A program made the position numbers and the translations under genes. This document shows, piece after piece, positions 7,752-14,873 of a stretch of 26,056 nt of DNA. The DNA comes from OLB19 sp964624165 (GTDB lineage: Bacteria; Patescibacteriota; Minisyncoccia; Phycocordibacterales; UBA918). The DNA is taken from assembly GCA_964624165.1 (NCBI GenBank), contig CAZUWG010000006.1, forward strand, positions 1-26,056, given 5' to 3'. Numbering within the stretch: the first letter of the stretch is position 1; the number at the start of each line of letters is the position of its first letter. The notes under the pieces were generated by a model, which did not search any database, had not been told where the DNA came from, and worked only from the letters and a program-made list of their open reading frames with translations.

Positions 7752-7784
7752 AGCAGGGGGCGGCGCGAAGCGCCGCCCCCTGCT
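7752..7784 (-). terminator. 15-bp hairpin terminator after nusG
   Basis: The arms 7752-7766 and 7770-7784 are perfectly complementary with loop GAA. On the minus strand a T6 run follows at about 7744-7739. It uncouples nusG from rplK, which are usually cotranscribed. Confidence 0.8.
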
Positions 7785-7793
7785 TTCTCCTCA

Positions 7794-8339
7794 CTACATC
7801 TTCTTCACTTGCAAAAAATCTAGCTCTACCGGCGTCTCTCGTCCAAACATCGACACCAATACTTTTACCTTTCCGCTCTTCTCGTCGACCTCCCCGACCT
7901 TACCTTCCATTTCCTTAAACGGACCATCAACGATTGTAACGATATCATCAGCTTCAAGATCTACTTTGTGCTTTGGCGCATCTTCCTCCATACGCTTCAA
8001 GATTGAGTTGAGCTCATCTTCGGTCAAAGGTACTGGTTGATTTCCTGCACCAATAAATCCGGTCACGCGTGGGGTATTTCTCACCACATACCATGATTCA
8101 TCATTCACCACCATTTCCACCAAGACATACCCTGGGTATACCTTCTCTTCTTCTGTCACTCGCTTTCCTCCCTTAACCCGAATCTTTTTTTCAGTCGGAA
8201 CAATCACTTCAAAAATCTGATCCTGCATACCAAGCGAGTCGATACGTTGACGCAGATTTTTTGCTACAGCGTTTTCATACCCTGAATAAGTATGAATTGC
8301 GTACCAGTGACGTTCGCCAGTGTTTAGTTGTTTAGCCAT
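7794..8339 (-). CDS. nusG: Transcription termination/antitermination factor NusG
   Basis: NusG binds RNA polymerase and promotes processive elongation, Rho coupling and ribosome coupling. In 181 residues the NGN domain is clear (WYAIHTYSGYENAVAKNL at about 12-29, YPGYVLVEMV near 69, RNTPRVTGFIG near 88). The C-terminal KOW domain includes DIVTIVDGPFKEMEGKVGEV near 132 and VSMFGRETPVELDFLQVKK at the end. The length is typical, with no inserted domain. It starts 15 bases after secE in the conserved secE-nusG order. Confidence 0.96.
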   Translation of the reverse strand: MAKQLNTGERHWYAIHTYSGYENAVAKNLRQRIDSLGMQDQIFEVIVPTEKKIRVKGGKRVTEEEKVYPGYVLVEMVVNDESWYVVRNTPRVTGFIGAGNQPVPLTEDELNSILKRMEEDAPKHKVDLEADDIVTIVDGPFKEMEGKVGEVDEKSGKVKVLVSMFGRETPVELDFLQVKKM

Positions 8340-8354
8340 AGATAAAGCCAGCGA

Positions 8355-8537
8355 TTAGAAAAATCGCTCCATTAAAACGTTGGTAAAGAGATGGTCAAAG
8401 CCTGCAACGTAAAGCGCGACCAGCGCAGAAACGATAATCACCAAAAGCGAATAGATAAGAGCTTGTTGGCGACTCGGGAAATGTACGTACTTCATTTCTG
8501 CCTTGGTGGCTTTGAGATATTTTACAAATTTACTCAT
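8355..8537 (-). CDS. secE: Preprotein translocase subunit SecE
   Basis: SecE is the small clamp subunit of the SecYEG channel in the inner membrane. The 60-residue protein has an amphipathic N-terminal part (SKFVKYLKATKAEMKYVHFPSR), with the conserved pattern before the membrane helix, and one transmembrane helix (ALIYSLLVIIVSALVALYV). The ATG at 8537 is preferred over the TTG four codons upstream, which lacks support. The position directly before nusG confirms the call. A promoter candidate lies about 50 bases upstream. Confidence 0.9.
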   Translation of the reverse strand: MSKFVKYLKATKAEMKYVHFPSRQQALIYSLLVIIVSALVALYVAGFDHLFTNVLMERFF

Positions 8538-8581
8538 AGTTATTTTCAATTAAAAAACGCCCTTGGGGCGACTTCTTATGT

Positions 8582-8609
8582 ATAGTACCCTTTTTGGAGA
8601 AAAAGTAAA
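8582..8609 (-). promoter_or_regulatory. Promoter candidate for secE-nusG
   Basis: The minus strand reads TTTACT (8609-8604), a 16-base spacer, then TACTAT (8587-8582), about 45 bases before the secE ATG. The boxes are moderate matches to consensus. Confidence 0.45.
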
Positions 8610-8620
8610 GCAGGTGTAGC

Positions 8621-8661
8621 AGACGCAAAAAGCGGCCGCAAAGCGGGCGCTTTTTGCGTCT
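8621..8661 (-). terminator. Hairpin terminator after the SIMPL-domain gene
   Basis: A 14-bp stem (8621-8634 with 8648-8661) and a 4-bp inner stem around loop AAA are separated by one G-G mismatch. The outer stem contains A5/T5. It lies between the SIMPL gene stop and the secE promoter. Confidence 0.7.
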
Positions 8662-8672
8662 TAATCTCTACC

Positions 8673-9464
8673 CTACCGCACTTCGTATGAGACGTTGACT
8701 CGCACAGTATACTCATCTTCCCCAGTAGGAAGCGTGGGCACTCCCGCGGCGTCACTCGACATCACCGCCATCTCCTTTCCATAATACTCTGGGTAATAAG
8801 GAGCGGTTTCTTCATAGAAGCTCGTCATTTTTATAATCCGCACGTCCAGATTTTCGGCAAGCACTTCTGCTTTATCTTTTGCATTTTGAATAGCTGCTTC
8901 ACGAGCTTCGCTCTTTAGCACTTCAGTGTCGTCAATGGTAAATGAGAGCCCGCTAATGTCAGTTGCTCCTGCTCCACCTACTCCCGCGATCAAGGCGCCC
9001 GACTGCTCGAGATCGCGCACTTTGACGGTCATCATCTGGAAAACTTCAAAACCATCAGGAATACGCTCCCCAGGAGGACAGTAGCTATTGCCTACACACA
9101 CCTTTTCCTCATAACGAAATTTTTCGTTGAGGTTGTAGTTTTCGGTTGCGATATCCTTTTCCTCCACGCCAGCATCCTTCAGAAAGGCCAGCACTGCATT
9201 ACTTTTTTCAGCGGCGGCGGCTTGGGCGGCGGCGGCATCAGCACCCTCAGCCCGTACACTGAAAGTAAAGGCGCCAATATCAGGCTTTGCCATCACCTTA
9301 CCCTCTCCTTGGACATTAATAATGACCGGGCCGGTATGCCAATATTTCGCCTGCTTCAAGGTCGAATATCCATACGCCCCCAGCGCAAAAATCCCCATCA
9401 CTAAAAGAACGGCTGCTAATGTGCGCATATACCCTTGTGACCACAATGTTGTTTCGTGTTCCAT
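8673..9464 (-). CDS. SIMPL (DUF541) domain protein, membrane-anchored
   Basis: The 263-residue protein has one N-terminal membrane helix (TLAAVLLVMGIFALGAYGYS, about residues 15-34), then an exported SIMPL domain. It starts with VQGEGKVMAKPDIGAFTFSV near 51, which matches the G.G.....PD.A.....V start of SIMPL proteins. Later come EKDIATENYNLNEKF near 102, VFQMMTVKVRDL near 140, and AAIQNAKDKAEVLAENL near 193. SIMPL proteins form oligomeric shells outside the membrane in some bacteria, but the function is unclear. Two cysteines in VCVGNSYCPPGE may form a disulfide. A perfect TATAAT lies 32 bases upstream of the ATG. Confidence 0.85.
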   Translation of the reverse strand: MEHETTLWSQGYMRTLAAVLLVMGIFALGAYGYSTLKQAKYWHTGPVIINVQGEGKVMAKPDIGAFTFSVRAEGADAAAAQAAAAEKSNAVLAFLKDAGVEEKDIATENYNLNEKFRYEEKVCVGNSYCPPGERIPDGFEVFQMMTVKVRDLEQSGALIAGVGGAGATDISGLSFTIDDTEVLKSEAREAAIQNAKDKAEVLAENLDVRIIKMTSFYEETAPYYPEYYGKEMAVMSSDAAGVPTLPTGEDEYTVRVNVSYEVR

Positions 9465-9496
9465 ATTGCAATAACTACTTAATAATAACGCTCTTA

Positions 9497-9502
9497 ATTA
9501 TA
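9497..9502 (-). promoter_or_regulatory. -10 box candidate of the SIMPL gene
   Basis: A perfect TATAAT on the minus strand at 9502-9497, overlapping the end of the upstream protease gene; no convincing -35 is seen. It is 32 bases before the ATG. Confidence 0.35.
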
Positions 9503-10457
9503 CTCCTTCTTGGTGCACCACACCACCATGCTGCCGAAAAATCATCCTTATTTTGTCCCACAAGCTCAGATCGTCCCCACACACCGCATAAAACGCTGCC
9601 ATATCGTCTTCTGATAAGACAATCTCTGTTGGCTTGTCTTCTAGTAAATAATGCATCACCGATGATGGATCGGCTACGTGATCGATCGAAAGTGCGTGCC
9701 CGAGCTCATGCGCTAGGACCAGCTCTAGTTCGGCCTGATCTTTAAAAGTATAAATATTGATACCGTTGGTTTGATAATCACCTTGCGTAAACTCTCGCCC
9801 ATCACCATAGACGCTGTTGAACGTACGTATTTCTTCGTTGTAGGATTCGATCTGGTTATTATGTGCTGCACCAAGCTCATTTAGCTTATCCGTCAGTATG
9901 TTCACTTCTTCCGCAGCTTCCTCAAGACGGAGTGCTACCCGCTCAAGTCGCTGACGCTCATTTTCCAGGGCCTTGTACTCATTTGGTGGCGCCCCGCCGC
10001 TTTCATTGTAATTGGCTACCGTTTCATTATAAGCACGTAAGTCTGCTTCATAGCGACGGTTGTTGTCTTCAAAGTCTTCACGTTTTGTTGTGAGTGTCGA
10101 CTCTGCTTCATCGTACTCACGTCCCACAGTCTCAAGTGCCAGTCGAGATGCTTCAAGCGTATCTGCGGCCGCTACTTCAGCATCGGAGCGTTCTTGTCGT
10201 TCATCAAACAGAAAGTTGATCGCAAACTCTGCCTTCGGGTCATATACAAACAACTCCTGCTCCAAGGCTGTTTCCCAGACTGCCTCAGCAGCCGCTACCG
10301 CCGCCAGCACCTCATCCTCTGAAAGCGAAAACTCCTCATCAACTCTTCCAATACTGTATGAAAACGGTATCGGACAAATAGACTCGATACGTTCAAAAAA
10401 ATACCACCCCGCTCCAGCGAGTGTAGCCACAAAGATAAGCCAGAGCCCTTTTTGCAT
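9498..10457 (-). CDS. Matrixin-like (metzincin) zinc metalloprotease with coiled coil, membrane-anchored
   Basis: The 319-residue protein starts with a signal-anchor helix (LWLIFVATLAGAGWYFF). About 70 residues that resemble the start of an M10 domain follow (IPFSYSIGRVDEEF, FAINFLFDE). A long charged coiled-coil segment comes next (about residues 95-205, rich in E, A, R, L, N). The active site HELGHALSIDH (His250, Glu251, His254, His260) and a Met-turn SSVMHY (Met268) close the domain. HExxHxxxxxH plus Met-turn defines metzincins; matrixins are the closest type. The active site should face the cell exterior. The ATG at 10457 is chosen because the longer frame would be read through the terminator hairpin and because an extended -10 box ends 7 bases before it. 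Confidence 0.8.
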   Translation of the reverse strand: MQKGLWLIFVATLAGAGWYFFERIESICPIPFSYSIGRVDEEFSLSEDEVLAAVAAAEAVWETALEQELFVYDPKAEFAINFLFDERQERSDAEVAAADTLEASRLALETVGREYDEAESTLTTKREDFEDNNRRYEADLRAYNETVANYNESGGAPPNEYKALENERQRLERVALRLEEAAEEVNILTDKLNELGAAHNNQIESYNEEIRTFNSVYGDGREFTQGDYQTNGINIYTFKDQAELELVLAHELGHALSIDHVADPSSVMHYLLEDKPTEIVLSEDDMAAFYAVCGDDLSLWDKIRMIFRQHGGVVHQEGV

Positions 10458-10464
10458 ATTATCT

Positions 10465-10473
10465 ATGATACCA
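10465..10473 (-). promoter_or_regulatory. Extended -10 promoter of the metzincin gene
   Basis: The minus strand reads TGG-TATCAT, 7 bases before the ATG at 10457, predicting a leaderless transcript. It lies directly after the nrdA terminator. Confidence 0.55.
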
Positions 10474-10478
10474 GAAAA

Positions 10479-10523
10479 GTAAAAAAGGGGGCGGGGAGCA
10501 AAGCTCCCCGCCCCCTTTTTTAC
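10479..10523 (-). terminator. 21-bp perfect hairpin terminator of nrdBA
   Basis: The arms 10479-10499 and 10503-10523 are perfectly complementary with loop AAA. Each arm holds a six-base A or T tract, so the minus strand ends in T6. It lies 6 bases after the nrdA stop. Confidence 0.88.
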
Positions 10524-10529
10524 CACTCC

Positions 10530-12215
10530 CTACTTCCCCTTCTCTGACAGCTTTTGGCGTGTCAGCTGCTGTGCGGCATTCATACTGTGCTGATAGTAGA
10601 GGGCTTTAATACCCTTTTCCCAGGCACTGATATAGAGCGCATTTATCTCCTTCACCTCCATGTCGGGCGCTACCATGATATTGAGTGACTGCCCTTGATC
10701 AATAAAGGCTTGTCGGTCGGCTGCCTGAGCAATCACCGCATGCTGGTCAATCTCGGCAAAAGTACGAAATACATCCTTTTCTTGTTCATCAAGAAAATCA
10801 AGATGTTGAACTGACCCATCATTATCGCGAATACTTGCCCAGGTCTCCTTGTCATCCTTCCCTTTGGCTTCGAGTACAGTCTTTAAGAATGGATTCTTGA
10901 TGGTCACCTTAAGCTTTGCCAAATCTTTTACATAACAATTACTCCACACCGGCTCAATACCCTGCGACACCTGACCGAGGATAAAGGCTGAAGAAGTAGT
11001 GGGCGCGATGGACATCGTAGTGGTGTTGCGCATACCGTAGCCTTGTAGCACTTCTGGCTCGCCATATATGTCCGCCATTTCTTTGCTGGCTGCATATGAT
11101 TTTTCCTGCATAAAGCGAAAGACTTCCTTATTGATCGACATTGCTTCCTGACTTGCAAACGCAATGTTTTTTGATTGTAAGAGTGAGTGCCACCCCAACA
11201 CACCGATACCGAGCGCTCGATTGGCCTTTGCAAAGGCGTGAGCCCGCTGCATGAATTCAAAGCCGCGACGCTTTTCAAACTCTTCACTGTCACGCATTTC
11301 TTCGAGCTTTAAGATAAACTCTTCCATCACCGCATCGAGGAAATACGTCATAGTCTCTACCAAATCCGTATCTTTCCATTCGTCATAAAAAAGGACGTTG
11401 ATGGAAGAAAGACAACACACAAACGACCACTGATCATTGCTGGGAAGCATGATTTCGCTGCAAACATTGCTGGCGTAAATTGGCAAATCTTTGTCTTTAT
11501 AAACCTGCGGTCGCTGGTCGTTGGCGTTGTCGAGGAACATAATGTATGGATAACCAATTTCACCCCTGCGCTGCAACACGCGCGCCCAGATAGCACGCTT
11601 TTCTTCATCCCCTCCGCGCATCGCTTCAAGCCATTGGTTGGTTACCGTCACGGCGTAGTTGATCCCTTGGATCGGGTTTCCTTCAGTATTAAGATCGAGA
11701 AACTCGAGCACATCTGGATGCTCAATCGGGAGATACGCTGCAAAAGTCCCTCGTCGTACTGACCCCTGACTCACGACGTCGATAAGCTTATCAAAGAGCT
11801 GCATAAAGTGGACCGAACCTGAAGAATGACCATTCCCCTTAATCGACTCCCCACGTCCACGCAGTGCTCCGAAAGCCGCTGACGTTCCGCCGCCAAACTT
11901 CGTCATCATACCGATCTCCGCATGAGAGAAGAGGATACTGCCCATATTATCGTCGACGTATGAACCAAAACAACTAATCGGCAATCCTTTATTCACTCCA
12001 AAGTTTGCCCATACAGGAGAAGAGAGTGAAATCCACCCGCGACTCATATAATCAACAAACTTTTCAGCAAACCCTTCTTTCTTTAGAAGTTCCTCCGCTC
12101 GCTTGGCAATAAACTCAATCCGTTCTTCCGCTGTTTGCCCTTCTGCAAGATACCCTCGCGCCAAAAATGCGCGCGAGTTTTCATTAAGCCAATACCATTT
12201 TTGTGTGTAATCCAT
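10530..12215 (-). CDS. nrdA: Class I ribonucleotide reductase, large (catalytic) subunit
   Basis: The enzyme reduces ribonucleoside diphosphates to deoxyribonucleotides. The 561 residues begin directly in the catalytic fold, with no ATP-cone. Active-site elements are SCFGSYV with Cys82, NVCSE with Asn250, Cys252 (thiyl radical site) and Glu254, the partner cysteine in FVCCLSS (267/268), GSVRRGTFAAYLP near 151, and the radical-transfer tyrosines Tyr540-Tyr541 in ALYYQHS. The C-terminal tail ends NAAQQLTRQKLSEKGK without the CxxC-type pair that normally re-reduces the active site. A TTG three codons upstream is possible, but the ATG at 12215 is preferred. It follows nrdB by 17 bases in one operon. 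Confidence 0.95.
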   Translation of the reverse strand: MDYTQKWYWLNENSRAFLARGYLAEGQTAEERIEFIAKRAEELLKKEGFAEKFVDYMSRGWISLSSPVWANFGVNKGLPISCFGSYVDDNMGSILFSHAEIGMMTKFGGGTSAAFGALRGRGESIKGNGHSSGSVHFMQLFDKLIDVVSQGSVRRGTFAAYLPIEHPDVLEFLDLNTEGNPIQGINYAVTVTNQWLEAMRGGDEEKRAIWARVLQRRGEIGYPYIMFLDNANDQRPQVYKDKDLPIYASNVCSEIMLPSNDQWSFVCCLSSINVLFYDEWKDTDLVETMTYFLDAVMEEFILKLEEMRDSEEFEKRRGFEFMQRAHAFAKANRALGIGVLGWHSLLQSKNIAFASQEAMSINKEVFRFMQEKSYAASKEMADIYGEPEVLQGYGMRNTTTMSIAPTTSSAFILGQVSQGIEPVWSNCYVKDLAKLKVTIKNPFLKTVLEAKGKDDKETWASIRDNDGSVQHLDFLDEQEKDVFRTFAEIDQHAVIAQAADRQAFIDQGQSLNIMVAPDMEVKEINALYISAWEKGIKALYYQHSMNAAQQLTRQKLSEKGK

Positions 12216-12232
12216 AACAATCAAATAATTTC

Positions 12233-13546
12233 TTAAAACAAATCCGAACTCTGCACGCTCTTCGACTTCTTGCTGTAATTAATAGATCGCTTGTAGAAAA
12301 AATCAACATGCTTTGTAGCGATCACTTCCTCATCAAACCACTCTGTTTTATCAAGCAGCGCATCATCAAGCGTAAAGACTGGATCGATACCAACGCTCTT
12401 GAGCGACGCATTAAGGCGATACTTAATAAATTCCTCTACTTCAGCGCGTGGCAAAAAATCGAGCTCACCCTCCTCAAAGATCCAACTAAGTATATCGTTT
12501 TCAGCGTCAAATGCCTGTCGACAGAGCTCTTGTACTTTCTTAGCGTGCGCTTCGTCAAACCATTCTGGATGCTCTTTTTTTACGATATTGATCAAATCAA
12601 TACCAAACATTCCGTGAATCTGCTCTTCTTTTGAGGTGGCCTCAACGGCGTTACTAATACCTTTGAAAAGGTTACGATGCTTGTTGAAACTCATCATAAT
12701 CAAAAATTGCGAAAAGAGGGACACATGCTCAATAAAGAGCGCGAAGAGCAAGATGGCCTCGGTGTATTCGCGATCTTCTTCGGTACGCGAAAGGGTGATT
12801 ACTTTATCCAGATAGGCAATGCGCTTTTTGATTGCCGGGACTGAAGTGATGTTTTTGAATTCGTTGTTGAGTCCAAGAATCTCAAGCAAGTGTGCATAAG
12901 CATCGGCGTGACGCACTTCACTTTCCGCAAAAGTAGCTCCGACCGCCCCCACTTCTGGCTTGGGCATCTTTTTGTAAAGATCACCCCAGAACGACTTGAC
13001 CGCCACTTCAATCTGAGCGATCGCAAGCATGGTGCGTGTAATCGCTGCTCTTTCTGCGTCGGTCACGTTGACCTTGAAGTCTTGCACATCGCCGGTGAAA
13101 TTGAATTCGGTATGGACCCAGTACGAGTGACGAATCGCCGATACGTATTCAGACAGCTCCGGATACTCGTATGGCTTGAGATTGACACGTTTTTCAAAAA
13201 TATTGCGTTCGCGAAGCTTTTTGCGCTCATTTCGGTAGAGAATGTAGGCTTTGGCAGTATCAAAATAATCCATTTCCATCAAAGCCTGTTCAACTAGGTC
13301 TTGAATTTCTTCGACAGCAGGATAACCATCCACACACTTCTTGGCGTGCGGACTTCCGACAGGTGCTGTGTTGGCGTATACACACATTGCTACCGTCTTT
13401 TTTTGTGTAAGCTCTGCAATCGCACGCGCCTCAGCCTCGCCCCCTTCTCCTGTTTCTTTGAGTGCCTTCACAACGGCGTAGACAATTTTATCAAAATTAA
13501 AATCTTGCACTGAACCGTCGCGTTTGCGAATTTTTGTAATTTCCAT
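12233..13546 (-). CDS. nrdB: Class I ribonucleotide reductase, small (radical) subunit with N-terminal ATP-cone
   Basis: The 437-residue protein has an N-terminal ATP-cone (about residues 1-105: MEITKIRKRDGSVQDFNFDK, AVEEIQDLVEQALME, AYILYRNERKKLRE). A ferritin-like NrdB domain follows. By motif spacing the metal ligands are Glu180, Glu210, His213, Glu273, Glu308 and His311, with a radical-site tyrosine at Tyr217 (ESEVRHADAY). All six ligands and the tyrosine are present, so a standard dimetal tyrosyl-radical cofactor is likely. ATP-cones in NrdB are known in a subset of class I enzymes, where dATP causes oligomers of the small subunit. The ATG at 13546 is preferred over an upstream extension with no cone homology. 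Confidence 0.93.
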   Translation of the reverse strand: MEITKIRKRDGSVQDFNFDKIVYAVVKALKETGEGGEAEARAIAELTQKKTVAMCVYANTAPVGSPHAKKCVDGYPAVEEIQDLVEQALMEMDYFDTAKAYILYRNERKKLRERNIFEKRVNLKPYEYPELSEYVSAIRHSYWVHTEFNFTGDVQDFKVNVTDAERAAITRTMLAIAQIEVAVKSFWGDLYKKMPKPEVGAVGATFAESEVRHADAYAHLLEILGLNNEFKNITSVPAIKKRIAYLDKVITLSRTEEDREYTEAILLFALFIEHVSLFSQFLIMMSFNKHRNLFKGISNAVEATSKEEQIHGMFGIDLINIVKKEHPEWFDEAHAKKVQELCRQAFDAENDILSWIFEEGELDFLPRAEVEEFIKYRLNASLKSVGIDPVFTLDDALLDKTEWFDEEVIATKHVDFFYKRSINYSKKSKSVQSSDLF

Positions 13547-13625
13547 ACCTAAACTAATTTCTCTACCTAATAAATAAAAGAGCGTGAAAGAACCAGACAA
13601 CGCTTCGCGCGCCTATGATTACTCT

Positions 13626-13634
13626 ATAGTAACA
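13626..13634 (-). promoter_or_regulatory. Extended -10 promoter of nrdBA
   Basis: The minus strand reads TGT-TACTAT, about 79 bases before the nrdB ATG. Here, unlike at many genes in the window, a real 5' leader is expected. Confidence 0.4.
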
Positions 13635-13684
13635 CCTACCCACTTTCGATTTTTTACGTTGACAAAAAATAACGGCTAACTTTC

Positions 13685-13712
13685 GTGACGCTGTCCACAC
13701 GCTGTGTATAAA
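13685..13712 (+). promoter_or_regulatory. Promoter candidate of the CarD-like gene
   Basis: GTGACG (13685-13690), a 16-base spacer, then TATAAA (13707-13712). This would give a leader of roughly 140 bases before the ATG at 13858. Confidence 0.35.
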
Positions 13713-13857
13713 TTGCACACTAGAAAATTACTTCGACACAAAAGCAACTATACAGACTCAAGAAGAGTGGTGCGGTACTGCTTGACAAAGCAGTCATTTT
13801 ATAGGAATGTGCACTCAGAGTGCATTATGCACACCCCACCAGAAGGAATCTTACAAA

Positions 13858-14394
13858 ATGCAACCGGTAGCCTATACTCCCTCCAGACTCAACATCTTTG
13901 ACGGCTTTCTTGTCATCTTGACCGGTACCAAAGAGAAGTTTAGAGGCGACACATGTATAGAGGTATACACAACCAAAGGCGGACGCATCCTGATACCGGA
14001 AAAGCACGCCCAAAAGCTGCGGCCTCTATCTGACTTGATAGGAAACGATCAGAAAGTAGAAGAGGTTCTCACAATATTGAGAGGACCTCAGCCAAAGCGC
14101 CAAGCGATATTGGCGCGAAAAAATGTGCTCCAAAAAGAGTTGGCCACCATCGTCATCAGTCAACAAGATGTGCTCAGCTGGGCGAAAATCTTAGCTGACA
14201 TATACCATCGTAATAAAAATCGGCGGATAAATTCGCAAGCGTCAAGCGAAAGCATCGTATTCACAAACGTCTACGATGCGATCTTGGAAATATTTCTCCT
14301 CACGTTTGCTGCCTACTGGCAGGTGGAGCAGAAAGCTGCGGCCAAGACACTTGAGAGGCGTATGGAACGAAGCTTTACGCTCGGGACAGTGTAA
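13858..14394 (+). CDS. CarD/CdnL-like RNA polymerase-binding protein (divergent)
   Basis: The 178-residue protein resembles the CarD_CdnL_TRCF family. A strand-rich N-terminus (FDGFLVILTGTKEKF, CIEVYTTKGGRILIPEKHA) is followed by KLRPLSD, EEVLTILRGPQ near 67, and a helical C-terminal half with WAKILADIYHRNKNRR near 106. This last part matches the pattern of the CdnL C-terminal domain (hydrophobic residues, then vvrdLyrrdk). CarD proteins bind the RNA polymerase beta subunit and stabilise open complexes. The N-terminal RNAP-interacting domain is short or atypical and the match is by eye. The ATG at 13858 is chosen because AGAAGGA precedes it; an upstream ATG at 13807 lies in the hairpin region. 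Confidence 0.5.
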   Translation: MQPVAYTPSRLNIFDGFLVILTGTKEKFRGDTCIEVYTTKGGRILIPEKHAQKLRPLSDLIGNDQKVEEVLTILRGPQPKRQAILARKNVLQKELATIVISQQDVLSWAKILADIYHRNKNRRINSQASSESIVFTNVYDAILEIFLLTFAAYWQVEQKAAAKTLERRMERSFTLGTV

Positions 14395-14407
14395 GGACAA
14401 CGACGAT

Positions 14408-14430
14408 GGGCGCGGCCTCCGGCCGCGCCC
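14408..14430 (+). terminator. 10-bp perfect hairpin terminator of the CarD-like gene
   Basis: The arms 14408-14417 and 14421-14430 are complementary with loop TCC, followed by TTTATTATTCTT on the plus strand. It lies between convergent genes. Confidence 0.75.
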
Positions 14431-14452
14431 TTTATTATTCTTGAGATCTACC

Positions 14453-14842
14453 TTAACGCTTTATACTGTCACGAATCTCTCGCAATAAGAGTACCTCTTC
14501 GCTTGTCTTTGCTTCTACTTTTTCCTCTTTTTCCTTCGCATCAAACTGTGCCTGCGCTTTGTTGAGCGCCTTTACTACCACGAAGATCACGAGCGCCACG
14601 ATAATAAAATCTACCACCGACTGAATAAAGACACCGTAGGTAATTTCCGCCTTGCCCACCGTATAGTCAAGCCCGGAAAAATCGACGCCTCCCATCAAGA
14701 GGCCGATAAGCGGAGTGATAATATTAGCCACCAATGAAGAGACGATCTTACCAAACGCTGCACCAATCACGACTGCTACCGCGAGATCGATCACATTCCC
14801 CTTCATCGCAAAGGCCTTGAATTCTTGTATAAAATTTTTCAT
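14453..14842 (-). CDS. mscL: Large-conductance mechanosensitive channel
   Basis: MscL is a homopentameric inner-membrane channel that opens on hypo-osmotic shock. The 129 residues match the family. The N-terminal helix FIQEFKAFAMKGNVIDLAVA leads into TM1 with VVIGAAFGKIVSSLVANI and the ITPLIGLLMGG loop. TM2 is VVDFIIVALVIFVVVKALN near 73, and a charged C-terminal helix ends in LLLREIRDSIKR. The ATG at 14842 gives the conserved MKNF start. Its extended -10 box uses the TGA stop codon of the upstream YibE/F gene. Confidence 0.95.
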   Translation of the reverse strand: MKNFIQEFKAFAMKGNVIDLAVAVVIGAAFGKIVSSLVANIITPLIGLLMGGVDFSGLDYTVGKAEITYGVFIQSVVDFIIVALVIFVVVKALNKAQAQFDAKEKEEKVEAKTSEEVLLLREIRDSIKR

Positions 14843-14864
14843 ATATCTTTTTTTAATGTTATTC

Positions 14865-14873
14865 AGTATATCA
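14865..14873 (-). promoter_or_regulatory. Extended -10 promoter of mscL, overlapping an upstream stop codon
   Basis: The minus strand reads TGA-TATACT. The TGA is the stop codon of the YibE/F gene (14873-14871). The ATG is 22 bases after the hexamer. Confidence 0.5.

Larger units (their letters stand above)
13547..13857. other. Divergent regulatory region between nrdBA and the CarD-like gene
   Basis: About 310 bases without a gene. It holds an extended -10 box facing nrdB, a -35/-10 pair facing right, and a predicted leader of about 140 bases on the right side. That leader contains CTGCTT/AAGCAG arms (13778-13793 region) and three GTGCA/TGCAC half-sites at 13809-13834 that can pair in alternative ways. 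No convincing NrdR boxes (ACACwATATATwGTGT) were found. Confidence 0.5.

Noticed and set aside
10458..10526. 23-residue N-terminal extension of the metzincin
   Set aside because: It would be encoded by the nrdA terminator hairpin and lies upstream of the -10 box.
13547..13857. NrdR boxes in front of nrdB
   Set aside because: ACACGCTGTGT near 13696 is only a short palindrome and lacks the AT-rich centre and paired spacing of NrdR sites.
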